Source: DASXTB01 sp036505615 (lineage in GTDB: Bacteria > Acidobacteriota > UBA6911 > JACQSX01). Taken from it: a stretch of DNA of 7,805 bases. Location: the NCBI GenBank assembly GCA_036505615.1, contig DASXTB010000023.1, positions 1 to 7,805 of the forward strand. The letters run 5' to 3'. The position numbers and the translations under genes were made by a program. The notes under the pieces were generated by a model. The model made no database searches, had not been told where the DNA came from, and worked only from the letters and a program-made list of their open reading frames with translations. This document shows, piece after piece, positions 1-6,051 of this stretch (position 1 is its first letter; every line of letters begins with the position of its first letter).

Positions 1-93
1 CAATTTCAGGTTGTGGATCGTGGTGCGGATTGCCGATTCGAGAGGAACTGCGGACTGCAGGTTTGCATCCAAATTAGAAGATCCGAATTGCGA

Positions 94-172
94 AATCCAC
101 AATCCGCAATCCGAAATCCGCAATCCGCAATCGGAAGATCCGCAATCGGAAGATCCGCAATCCGAAATCCGC
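94..172. repeat. heptanucleotide repeat array A (core AATCCGC)
   Basis: Eleven head-to-tail units follow the pattern AATCCGC, AATCCGA or AATCGGA with a period of 7 bp; two units are stretched to 8 bp (136-143 and 151-158). A 15-bp block, AATCGGAAGATCCGC, is present twice in exact tandem (129-143 and 144-158), which looks like slippage or unequal crossing-over. Two units in the opposite orientation lie at 25-38 (GCGGATTGCCGATT), so the region could fold back on itself. The array ends about 90 bp before the oxidoreductase start at 261. It has no spacers and no repeats of CRISPR length. Function is unknown; it resembles the short tandemly repeated sequences described from other bacteria. Confidence 0.9.
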
Positions 173-260
173 AATTTTTGCGGGTCTTTGTCCCCGCTTC
201 CGGTGTAATATGAATCTGCTTCCCAAGCGTTCTGATCGGTAATCAATTTAGGAGGAATAT

Positions 261-1586
261 ATGGAACCCATCAACCGCCGGAACTTCCTGAAAACCACGG
301 GGATGGCGGCCGGAATCGCTGCCGGCCCACTTTTGAAGATGGCCAAAGCCAGCCTCAACGACACAATCAACATCGCCGTCGTTGGCATCCACGGACGGGG
401 ACAAAACCACTACGGGAATTTTGCAAAAATACCCAATGTCCGCGTCGCGACCCTGGTGGACGTAGATGAGCGGCTGTTTCCCGCCGCGCTGCGCAAGCTG
501 GGTAACGTCGTTGACTACAAAATCAAAACAGAGACCGACCTGCGCCGCGTCCTGGATGACAAGGAGATCCATGCCATTTCCGTCGCCACGCCCGATCACT
601 GGCACGCGCTGGCGACCATCTGGGGCTGCCAGGCGGGCAAGGATGTTTATGTGGAGAAGCCCGTCTCGCATAACATTTCAGAAGGCCGCAGGATGATTGA
701 GGCAGCCCGCAAGTACAATCGCATCGTCCAAGTGGGCACGCAAAGCCGAAGCAACCCATCGGTTCAGGCGGCGATGAAATTCCTCCATGAAGGGGGTATC
801 GGCGACGTCTACATGGCCAAGGGACTCTGCTTCAAGCCCAGGGACACGATCGGAAAGAAAGCGGATGGTGCGGTGCCTCCGGGCGTACATTACGATCTCT
901 GGCTCGGTCCGGCGCCGGAGCGTCCCTTCAACGAAAACCGTTTTCACTACAACTGGCACTGGTTCTGGGATTACGGATGCGCCGACCTCGGGAATCAGGG
1001 TCCGCATGAAATGGACAAGGCTCGTTGGGGCCTGAATAAGAGCGAATACCCGGTGAAAATCAAGTGCGTGGGCGGCAAGTTCGCTTTCGATGACGACCAG
1101 GTGACGCCCAACACGCAGATGGCGACGCTGGAGTTCGCGGATGGGAAGATCATCGAGTTTGAAGTTCGCGGCCTCTACACCAACGCCGAGGATGGGATCA
1201 AGATCGGCAACCTCTACTACGGAACAAAGGGGTGGATGCACTTGGACGGCGGAACGTGGAAGACATACTTTGGCCGGAAGAATGAACCCGGCCCGAGCAT
1301 GTCAGGCAAGGGCGACAATCCGATGAATCTTACCGGCGATGGCGACGAAAACCATTTCGAGAACTTCATCAAAGCCGTGCGCTCGCGCAACGTAAAGGAC
1401 CAGACGGCCGACATCCCAGAAGGTCACCTCTCGACGGCCTACTGCCATCTGTGCAATATCTCCTATCGCGTAGGACGGGAAGTGAAGTTTGACGGGAGCG
1501 CCGAGTGTTTCGTAGGCGACGCGGAAGCCGATAAGTTGCTTACCCGGGATTATCGAAAGCCGTATGTGGTTCCGGATAAAGTATAG
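261..1586 (+). CDS. Tat-exported Gfo/Idh/MocA family oxidoreductase
   Basis: This 441-residue protein is an NAD(P)-dependent sugar or polyol dehydrogenase-like enzyme of the Gfo/Idh/MocA family. A twin-arginine motif (RRNFLK, residues 6-11) precedes a small hydrophobic stretch and a plausible cleavage site near AKA (28-30), so it is probably exported already folded with its cofactor, as known for glucose-fructose oxidoreductase. The Rossmann fold starts at NIAVVGIHGRG (37-47). The family EKP motif is at 132-134, with K133 the expected catalytic lysine. The C-terminal domain has the WHWFWDYG block followed by D232, H239 and D242, which are typical of the exported subfamily. The start is well supported: AGGAGGA (250-256) sits 4 nt before the ATG, and the Tat motif follows at once. 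The gene stands alone, with 315 bp before the next gene on the same strand. The substrate is unknown. Confidence 0.93.
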   Translation: MEPINRRNFLKTTGMAAGIAAGPLLKMAKASLNDTINIAVVGIHGRGQNHYGNFAKIPNVRVATLVDVDERLFPAALRKLGNVVDYKIKTETDLRRVLDDKEIHAISVATPDHWHALATIWGCQAGKDVYVEKPVSHNISEGRRMIEAARKYNRIVQVGTQSRSNPSVQAAMKFLHEGGIGDVYMAKGLCFKPRDTIGKKADGAVPPGVHYDLWLGPAPERPFNENRFHYNWHWFWDYGCADLGNQGPHEMDKARWGLNKSEYPVKIKCVGGKFAFDDDQVTPNTQMATLEFADGKIIEFEVRGLYTNAEDGIKIGNLYYGTKGWMHLDGGTWKTYFGRKNEPGPSMSGKGDNPMNLTGDGDENHFENFIKAVRSRNVKDQTADIPEGHLSTAYCHLCNISYRVGREVKFDGSAECFVGDAEADKLLTRDYRKPYVVPDKV

Positions 1587-1901
1587 GTTCGCGGCAAGAG
1601 GCGAAGTCTAAACGATCTCGATTCTTTGGCACAAGAGCCTTCAATCCCTTTGTGTCAGTGTCCTTTGTGGTCAAAAAATTTTACCACCAAGGACACAGCG
1701 GACACAGCGTGCCGATGACTAACAGGATACTGAGAGACTCACCGCTCCTCTCTTAAGTCAGGACGTTTCTTCGATCCCCTTCCGTTTGATATGATGTGCC
1801 CCACACCGGTGGGCGAAGATCCTTAATTTAGGTTTCGGCTCGCCTGGCATCGGACCAATCCACGAAAGTAAGAAAAAATTGTAATCACCGAGTGGTGCCT
1901 T
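1587..1901. other. gene-free spacer between oxidoreductase and di-haem gene
   Basis: No credible coding region was found in these 315 bp. The stretch contains an imperfect hairpin made of a dispersed repeat (1650-1706) and a small hairpin at 1800-1813 (CCCAC, 4-nt loop, GTGGG). The rest is unremarkable. The promoter of the di-haem gene must lie here or upstream, but no convincing -35/-10 pair could be picked out. The ribosome-binding site before 1902 is weak (GAGTGG near 1889-1894). Confidence 0.7.
1650..1706. repeat. dispersed GGACAC repeat forming an imperfect hairpin
   Basis: The right arm (1683-1706) begins ACCACCAAGGACACAGCGG. The left arm (1650-1671) is its imperfect reverse complement, with the A/T-rich loop CAAAAAATTTT between them. 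A second copy of the right arm, in the opposite orientation, is at 7158-7196, and both are preceded by an A-run when read in the same sense. The hairpin lies 64 bp after the stop of the upstream oxidoreductase gene and might help end its transcription. It lacks a terminal T-run, so it is not called a terminator. Confidence 0.75.
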
Positions 1902-3530
1902 ATGAATAATCTTTGGAAGCTCACCCTTTTCATCTTCGTCCTGGCAGTAGTTGCCTTTTTACAGGTCAGCGCGCAGTCGGGCCGGGTTCTTATCGATGCA
2001 TCGGCGCGCAAGGCAAACAAAATCGGCCAGGAAGTTTCCGTTCCCACGCATCTTCAGGACGGCGAGGAATACACAATTCCGCTGCGGGACCTTATCGAAC
2101 ACGGCAAGAAGCTCTTCAAGGCTGTTTGGACCAGCCAGGAAGGAGGCGGCCGCCCCCTGACTAAGGGAACCGGAGCGCCGTTGACGGATTCGAGCAATCC
2201 GCTGGTTTTTCCCCGAAACTTTAATCGCATCTCCGGTCCGGAGGCCAACTCCTGCGCCGGATGCCACAACTCTCCCTTTGGTATTGCCGGAGGGGGTGGC
2301 GACATCGTTGCCAATGTTTTCGTTCTTGGGCAGCGGTTCGATTTCGCCACCTTCGACGCTAGCGACCGCATTCCGACGCGCGGCAGCATGGACGAAACCT
2401 TTCAGGATGCTACGCAACAGTCGATCGCAAATTCTCGGAATACGCTCGGCATGTTCGGATCCGGCTATATCGAAATGCTGGCGCGTCAGGTCACGGCAGA
2501 TCTGCAGGCAATTCGTAATTCATTGACTCCGGGAACAGAAAAAACGCTCGTCTCGAAAGGAATATCCTTCGGGACCCTCGCACGCAATTCCGCGGGTCTC
2601 TGGATTACTTCTGGCGTGCGGGGTCTGGCGGCGCCCAGTCTGGTCTCCTCGGGACCGTCAGATCCGCCCAGTCTTCAGATCAGGCCTTTTCACCAAGCCG
2701 GGAATGCCGTGTCACTCCGGCACTTCACCAACAGCGCTTTCAATCACCATCATGGAATTCAGTCGACTGAAAGGTTCGGCGTGAACGTCGATGTCGACGG
2801 CGATGGATTTGTCAACGAGCTCACACGGGCCGACGTTACGGCGGTAACCGTCTTTCAGGCGACGATGGCAGTGCCGGGTCGTTTGATTCCCAACGATCCG
2901 GAAATCGAGGCTGCCGTGCTGGTTGGAGAGGACAGATTTCAGAAGATCGGCTGCGGTAGTTGCCATATTCCGAGCCTGCCGCTGGACAAGAACGGCTGGA
3001 TCTACACGGAGCCTAATCCCTACAACCCTCCAGAAGACCTCCGCGTAGGTCAGGCGCCCACTCTTCAGATCGATCTCAGCAGTGACGAGCTTCCTTCGCC
3101 CAGGCTCAAGCCTGTTAGCGGAGTGGTGCAGGTCCCGGCGTTTACCGATTTAAAGCTTCACGATATTACCAGCGGACCGGGCGATCCCAATGTCGAACCG
3201 CTGGATATGAATCAGCCGGCCGGACTACTGGGCTTCTTCGCAAATCGGAAGTTCTTTTTCGGAAACTCGAAATTCATCACTCGCAAGCTTTGGGGCACGG
3301 CCAATGAGCCTCCTTTTTTCCACCACGGTCAATACACAACCATACGCGAGAGTGTGCTGGCTCACTCGGGTGAGGCGCTGGCGTCGCGCCGTGCCTTCCA
3401 GGCCCTGCCCGCAGATGAGCAGGATAGCGTGATCGAGTTTTTAAAGACGCTTGAGGTTTTGCCTCCTGGTACCAACGCGTTGATCGTCGACGAGAACGGC
3501 AAAGAAAAGATCTGGCCGCCCCGGCGGTGA
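1902..3530 (+). CDS. secreted di-haem oxidoreductase (DUF1111/COG3488 type)
   Basis: This 542-residue protein has an N-terminal signal peptide (hydrophobic residues 7-20, likely cleavage after VSA, 22-24) and two c-type haem attachment motifs, CAGCH at 118-122 and CGSCH at 351-355. The C-terminal segment DLKLHDI (416-422), then LWGTANEPPFFHHG (463-476), then a serine/histidine-rich helix (AHSGEA, 487-492) fits the di-haem oxidoreductase/putative peroxidase family, which is distantly related to bacterial cytochrome c peroxidases. Haem attachment would take place in the periplasm. A DxDxDG calcium-loop-like motif (297-302) lies between the haem domains. The signal peptide begins directly at this ATG, which supports the start despite a weak ribosome-binding site. 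The repeat-rich palindrome begins 10 bp after the stop. Peroxidase activity is inferred from family membership and has not been shown for most members. Confidence 0.9.
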   Translation: MNNLWKLTLFIFVLAVVAFLQVSAQSGRVLIDASARKANKIGQEVSVPTHLQDGEEYTIPLRDLIEHGKKLFKAVWTSQEGGGRPLTKGTGAPLTDSSNPLVFPRNFNRISGPEANSCAGCHNSPFGIAGGGGDIVANVFVLGQRFDFATFDASDRIPTRGSMDETFQDATQQSIANSRNTLGMFGSGYIEMLARQVTADLQAIRNSLTPGTEKTLVSKGISFGTLARNSAGLWITSGVRGLAAPSLVSSGPSDPPSLQIRPFHQAGNAVSLRHFTNSAFNHHHGIQSTERFGVNVDVDGDGFVNELTRADVTAVTVFQATMAVPGRLIPNDPEIEAAVLVGEDRFQKIGCGSCHIPSLPLDKNGWIYTEPNPYNPPEDLRVGQAPTLQIDLSSDELPSPRLKPVSGVVQVPAFTDLKLHDITSGPGDPNVEPLDMNQPAGLLGFFANRKFFFGNSKFITRKLWGTANEPPFFHHGQYTTIRESVLAHSGEALASRRAFQALPADEQDSVIEFLKTLEVLPPGTNALIVDENGKEKIWPPRR

Positions 3531-3601
3531 ACAATTCAAGTCGCAGGTCGCAAGTCGCAGGTCGAAGGTGACAACATCTCCTCAGCCGCGAAGCGGCGCT
3601 A

Positions 3602-3678
3602 TTGGAGAGACGCCCCGTGGGGCGTCTCCTGCACGATGAAAGATTGTGCGGGAGACGGCCCACGGGCCGTCTCTCCAA
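3602..3678. repeat. 33-bp inverted repeat made of two hairpins with a compensatory base-pair swap
   Basis: Arms 3602-3634 and 3646-3678 match at 30 of 33 positions around an 11-bp centre. Each arm is itself a hairpin with 10-bp stems: GAGACGCCCC-GT-GGGGCGTCTC (left) and GAGACGGCCC-AC-GGGCCGTCTC (right). Two of the three differences between the arms lie at positions that pair with each other within each hairpin (C3613-G3622 on the left, G3658-C3667 on the right), so both stems stay fully paired. The third difference (T3630) lies outside the stems. The strand could form either two small hairpins or one long one. Confidence 0.93.
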
Positions 3679-3695
3679 AATGTCCAAACTCCAGT

Positions 3696-3715
3696 CCCAG
3701 CAGTAAACTGCTGGG
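3696..3715. repeat. perfect short hairpin
   Basis: CCCAGCAGT (3696-3704) and ACTGCTGGG (3707-3715) form a perfect 9-bp stem around a 2-nt AA centre. It lies within the convergent-gene palindrome. No T-run follows, so it is not a classical intrinsic terminator. Confidence 0.85.
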
Positions 3716-3726
3716 CTATTATCACG

Positions 3727-3747
3727 CCGTCCCGCCAGGCGCGACGG
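3727..3747. repeat. near-perfect short hairpin
   Basis: CCGTCCCGCC (3727-3736) pairs with GGCGCGACGG (3738-3747) at 9 of 10 positions around a single A. It is part of the same row of hairpins in the convergent spacer. Confidence 0.8.
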
Positions 3748-3889
3748 AAACTGCCCACGATTCTCCAACACGAAAAATTCGTAAACAATCCGGGTGACGG
3801 GCGGGGCTACTCACTGACGCCGCTTCGCGGCTGAGGAGATGTTGCCATTCCACCTTCGACTTTTCGACCTGCGACCTGCGACTTGCGAC

Positions 3890-4786
3890 CTACGACTCAA
3901 TTAGCCTGCGAATTTCTTTTAGATATCGCGGCACCGCTGACTTGGGATCTTCTTTCGCTTCATATTCCAGCGCCACAAACCCGCGATATCCGGCCGATTT
4001 GAGGATGCCGATGACGCGCCCCAGGTCGGCTTCTTGTTTCTTGCCATTAGGCGAGGCTTCCGTCTTTAATTGGACTGTCACGGCATAGGGAGCAATTTTC
4101 GCCAGCTCTTCGTAAGGATCGGGTCCGCGAAAGTTGCCGCTATCCCAATTGATCCCAAACCACTCCGATTTGACGGCCCTCACGATCGAAAGAACCTGCT
4201 CGGCCGTTGCGACAATCCCGCCGTGGTTCTCCAGCGCAAGCACAACTCCCTTCTGTCCTGCGTAATCACAGCAGCGTTCGATAGCCTCAACGCACCACCG
4301 GCGAGCTTGGTCTTCTGTGGTTCCCTTCTGAAGATTGCCCGCGAAGATGCGTATCACCGGCGCTCCCAACTCCACGGCATAGTTGACCCACTGCTTGACG
4401 TGTTCAATTTCCTTTTCCAACTGCGGGCCAGGCGGGTAGGTAAAAGTGTTGCCGACGGGAGTACCTGATATCTCGAGCCCCAGTAGGAAAGCGCGCCTGC
4501 GAAGCTGATGGCAGTACTCGGGAGTTACAGGGTCGGGAAAATAGTACGACGTGAGCTCCGTTCCATCCAGATTGTTTTGAGCGCACAGATCGATAAAATC
4601 CTCAATGGTCATCGATCGCTTTGGTCCCTTCAGGTAGTCGCGGAAAGAGTAGGCCGCCAGGCTCAGTTTCATGTGCGCGCCGTTTCGCCGCTGAATTTGA
4701 TCGATTGCCGGAACCTTCTGCATCGTTGCACTCGCCACAGCAGTAGCGCCGATGGTTTTGATAAACGAACGTCTGGATTGTGACAT
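3890..4786 (-). CDS. Tat-exported sugar phosphate isomerase/epimerase-like TIM-barrel protein
   Basis: This 298-residue protein belongs to the xylose-isomerase-like TIM-barrel family (AP endonuclease family 2 fold). A twin-arginine signal (SRRSFIK, 4-10) leads into a short hydrophobic region. The barrel starts near MKLSLAAYSF (39-48). Probable metal and active-site residues are E77 (DGTELTS), E186 with N187-H188 (LENHGG), D215 (INWDSGNF) and E274 (VALEYEA). Where many relatives have histidine before the last strands (HxKD), this protein has Q239 (VQLK). The start is supported by AGGAGG on the minus strand (4791-4796), 4 nt before the ATG, and by the Tat motif. The stop codon TAG (3892-3890) and the last two residues lie inside a heptamer repeat. 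The upstream neighbour on the strand is a second member of the fold, 102 bp away, so co-transcription is plausible. The substrate is unknown. Confidence 0.9.
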   Translation of the reverse strand: MSQSRRSFIKTIGATAVASATMQKVPAIDQIQRRNGAHMKLSLAAYSFRDYLKGPKRSMTIEDFIDLCAQNNLDGTELTSYYFPDPVTPEYCHQLRRRAFLLGLEISGTPVGNTFTYPPGPQLEKEIEHVKQWVNYAVELGAPVIRIFAGNLQKGTTEDQARRWCVEAIERCCDYAGQKGVVLALENHGGIVATAEQVLSIVRAVKSEWFGINWDSGNFRGPDPYEELAKIAPYAVTVQLKTEASPNGKKQEADLGRVIGILKSAGYRGFVALEYEAKEDPKSAVPRYLKEIRRLIES

Positions 4787-4804
4787 TGGTCCTCCTCGGA
4801 AAGC

Positions 4805-4893
4805 AGTTGCCAGTTGCCAGTTCCCAGTTGGTACTTAGAATCGGGAACGAACGATGGAAACTGGCAACTAGGAACTAGCAACTGGCAACTAGA
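4805..4893. repeat. inverted pair of heptanucleotide arrays C (AGTTGCC / AACTGGC)
   Basis: Four units of AGTTGCC type occupy 4805-4832 and five units of the complementary AACTGGC/AACTAGC type occupy 4859-4893, separated by 26 bp. Together they form a long imperfect stem filling the 102-bp gap between the two TIM-barrel genes. The TAG stop codon of the upstream gene (minus strand, 4891-4889) falls in the last unit. The left array begins just beyond the ribosome-binding site of the downstream gene (4791-4796), so a folded transcript could affect translation coupling or decay; this is inference. Confidence 0.9.
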
Positions 4894-5767
4894 TAATTCC
4901 CTGATACGCCCGGAACATTCCCCGAAAATACTTCAGCACCCGCACCGGGTCGCTTGACTCTGGAATTTCGGCAAAGCAGTACCCTTGAAAACTTATGCTG
5001 TTGAGCAAGCCGAGCAGGCTGCGCCATGGGTATTCCTCCAAAAATAAGTCTCGCATGTGAACCTGCCCGATTCTAGATTTCACCAGATTAAAGTTGCTCT
5101 CCAAGCCGCCGTCGAGGAGATCGGTCTGATTCGAATTCCAGCAGACCCAGAGCGCCGGGTGATTGTCGGCGTAGTCCAGGATCTTTCGGATGCGCGGGAC
5201 GCGTGAAGTCTCGGTTCCGTGCACTTCCAATTGAATCCTAATTCCATGATCGGCTGCGGATTCAGCACAGGTTTTAAGCGCCTTGCCGATCTGTTCCAGC
5301 GTCTTTTCCTCAGGCACGTCTTTGCGCAAACCGTTGGGCCGTACCTTTACGCTGGGAGAGCCGATGTCCTTGGCAAGCTTCACCCATTGCCTTGTTTCGT
5401 CGATATTCTTTTGAACGATTTTGGGATCGGCGGCGTGGTACTCGCAAGTAGTGCCCAACCCGCCGATCTTGACAGGGGAATACTCAAATCGTTTTCTGAC
5501 AGATGCGCGCTGCTCCGGTGTCAGCGTAATCTCCACACCATGCGCGTGCGTGGTTCGCAGCTCGACGCCTTCCATGCCGACTTCGCTGAGGTTTTTGATG
5601 ATGGTATCGATGTCCCAGTCCTTCGCTATGTTGTAGGTAACTGTTCCCAGTCTGGGACCTTTGTGAGGCTTGTCGGATTTGGCCTGCGTGCCTGCCGTCA
5701 GCGGCAGGCTGAATGCGGGAAGCGCCGCGGCGGTGGCGGCGATAAACCGGCGTCTCGATGTTTTCAT
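4889..5767 (-). CDS. Tat-exported sugar phosphate isomerase/epimerase-like TIM-barrel protein
   Basis: This 292-residue protein has the xylose-isomerase-like TIM-barrel fold and a twin-arginine signal (SRRRFIA, 4-10) with an alanine-rich hydrophobic core ending near TAGTQA (24-29). The barrel starts at RLGTVTYN (39-46). Probable active-site residues are E69 (GVELRTTHAHG), E171 with H173 (LEVHG), H227 with R229-D230 (QVHMRD) and E257 (FAEIP). The strand that usually brings an aspartate metal ligand reads CWNSNQTD (199-206), with N201 in its place, so the metal site may be altered or absent. The start is supported by GGAGGG on the minus strand (5777-5772) and the Tat motif. It is clearly different in sequence from the neighbour at 3890-4786, so it is a separate subfamily and not a recent duplicate. 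The 240-bp gap to the upstream oxidoreductase makes a single transcript uncertain. Confidence 0.88.
   Translation of the reverse strand: MKTSRRRFIAATAAALPAFSLPLTAGTQAKSDKPHKGPRLGTVTYNIAKDWDIDTIIKNLSEVGMEGVELRTTHAHGVEITLTPEQRASVRKRFEYSPVKIGGLGTTCEYHAADPKIVQKNIDETRQWVKLAKDIGSPSVKVRPNGLRKDVPEEKTLEQIGKALKTCAESAADHGIRIQLEVHGTETSRVPRIRKILDYADNHPALWVCWNSNQTDLLDGGLESNFNLVKSRIGQVHMRDLFLEEYPWRSLLGLLNSISFQGYCFAEIPESSDPVRVLKYFRGMFRAYQGII
5690..5709. repeat. perfect 8-bp hairpin inside coding sequence
   Basis: GCCTGCCG (5690-5697) and CGGCAGGC (5702-5709) form a perfect stem around TCAG. It lies in the codons for the end of the Tat signal peptide (about residues 20-26) of the TIM-barrel gene at 4889-5767. 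It may be chance in GC-rich DNA, or may slow the ribosome after the signal peptide; the latter is speculation. Confidence 0.7.
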
Positions 5768-5817
5768 TGTTCCCTCCGTTGTTCGTACATTGGGTAGACT
5801 CGCCCGTTACCCGGATT

Positions 5818-6051
5818 ATTCACAAACATTCCACACAGAGTCCTAGCGCGGCGGAGCCCCAACCAAAAAAGGACCGATCACGTTCACGTTCACGACCACG
5901 TCAACGACTACGGCCACGTCTGGCGTGTTCGTGGACCTGGACGCGAACGTGATCGTGGTCGTCGACGTGGACGTGATCGTGAACGGCGTTAATCCCATGT
6001 AACCGTGCTATTTTTGCGTCCTCTGCGACTCTGTGTTAAGTGTTTGTGAAT
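5818..6051. repeat. 29-bp inverted repeat bracketing the 5.8-6.05 kb spacer
   Basis: Position 5818 onward (starting ATTCACAAACA and containing ACACAGAGTC) is repeated as its reverse complement at 6023-6051, with 24 of 29 positions identical. The right arm lies inside the end of the oxidoreductase gene at 6008-7057 and encodes part of its C-terminal tail. Between the arms lies a separate hexanucleotide array. The layout resembles a small non-autonomous element with terminal inverted repeats, but no target-site duplication was identified and no transposase is encoded. Confidence 0.8.
5879..5991. repeat. hexanucleotide array with inverted halves (CACGNN / CGTGNN)
   Basis: From 5879 to about 5920 the plus strand reads in 6-bp steps of NACGNN type (CACGTT, CACGTT, CACGAC, CACGTC, AACGAC). 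From about 5924 to 5991 it reads in 6-bp steps of CGTGNN type (CGTGTT, CGTGGA, CGTGAT, CGTGGT, CGTGAA). The two halves are approximately complementary, giving a degenerate fold-back. The dinucleotide at the end of each step varies freely while the core is kept. Translated products would be low-complexity Arg-rich peptides, but no start or ribosome-binding site supports a gene. Confidence 0.85.

Larger units (their letters stand above)
3540..3896. repeat. large nested inverted repeat between convergent genes
   Basis: The outer arms start with heptamers: GTCGCAG/GTCGCAA units at 3540-3567 and their reverse complement (GACCTGC, GACTTGC, GACCTAC) at 3866-3893. The arms continue inward to a perfect 27-bp inverted match, 3572-3598 against 3818-3844, whose inner end is itself a hairpin (GCCGC-GAA-GCGGC). 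Between the arms are four more hairpins: 3607-3628, 3652-3673, 3696-3715 and 3727-3747. The left arm starts 10 bp after the stop of the plus-strand di-haem gene. The right arm contains the stop codon of the minus-strand gene, so the element fills the convergent spacer almost exactly. It encodes no recognisable protein. It resembles mosaic palindromic (REP/BIME-like) DNA and may act as a two-way transcription barrier; that role is inference. Confidence 0.92.

Noticed and set aside
94..172. Possible CRISPR array
   Set aside because: Units are 7-8 bp, directly adjoining, with no unique spacers of 25-40 bp and no cas genes nearby.
187..211. Possible promoter before the oxidoreductase (TTGTCC and TAATAT)
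   Set aside because: The spacing between the boxes is only about 12 bp and the -35 match is poor.
11..213. Short open frames over array A
   Set aside because: Their repetitive peptides (RNPQSAI type) are direct readings of the heptamer array in two frames.
678..1241. 187-residue open frame on the minus strand
   Set aside because: It is fully antisense to the Gfo/Idh/MocA gene at 261-1586, with no family motif or ribosome-binding site.
3277..3771. 164-residue open frame on the minus strand
   Set aside because: It runs through the palindrome and antisense to the di-haem gene; its Arg-rich composition comes from GC-rich hairpins.
3585..3831. Classical intrinsic terminators at the hairpins
   Set aside because: None of the stems is followed by a T-run on either strand, so only a repeat call is made.
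3646..3834. 62-residue open frame on the plus strand
   Set aside because: It is made almost entirely of the hairpin row and lacks a ribosome-binding site or motif.
4805..4893. Possible ordinary terminator or attenuator between the TIM-barrel genes
   Set aside because: The stem is explained by heptamer units in opposite orientations, with no T-run and no leader peptide; it is reported as a repeat.
5219..5797. 192-residue open frame on the plus strand
   Set aside because: It is the shadow of the TIM-barrel gene at 4889-5767 on the opposite strand and has no motif.
5758..5952. Small Arg/Ser-rich protein (SRSRSRPRQR type)
   Set aside because: The Arg-rich part is a simple reading of the hexamer array, the start overlaps the start of the opposite-strand gene, and no ribosome-binding site is visible.
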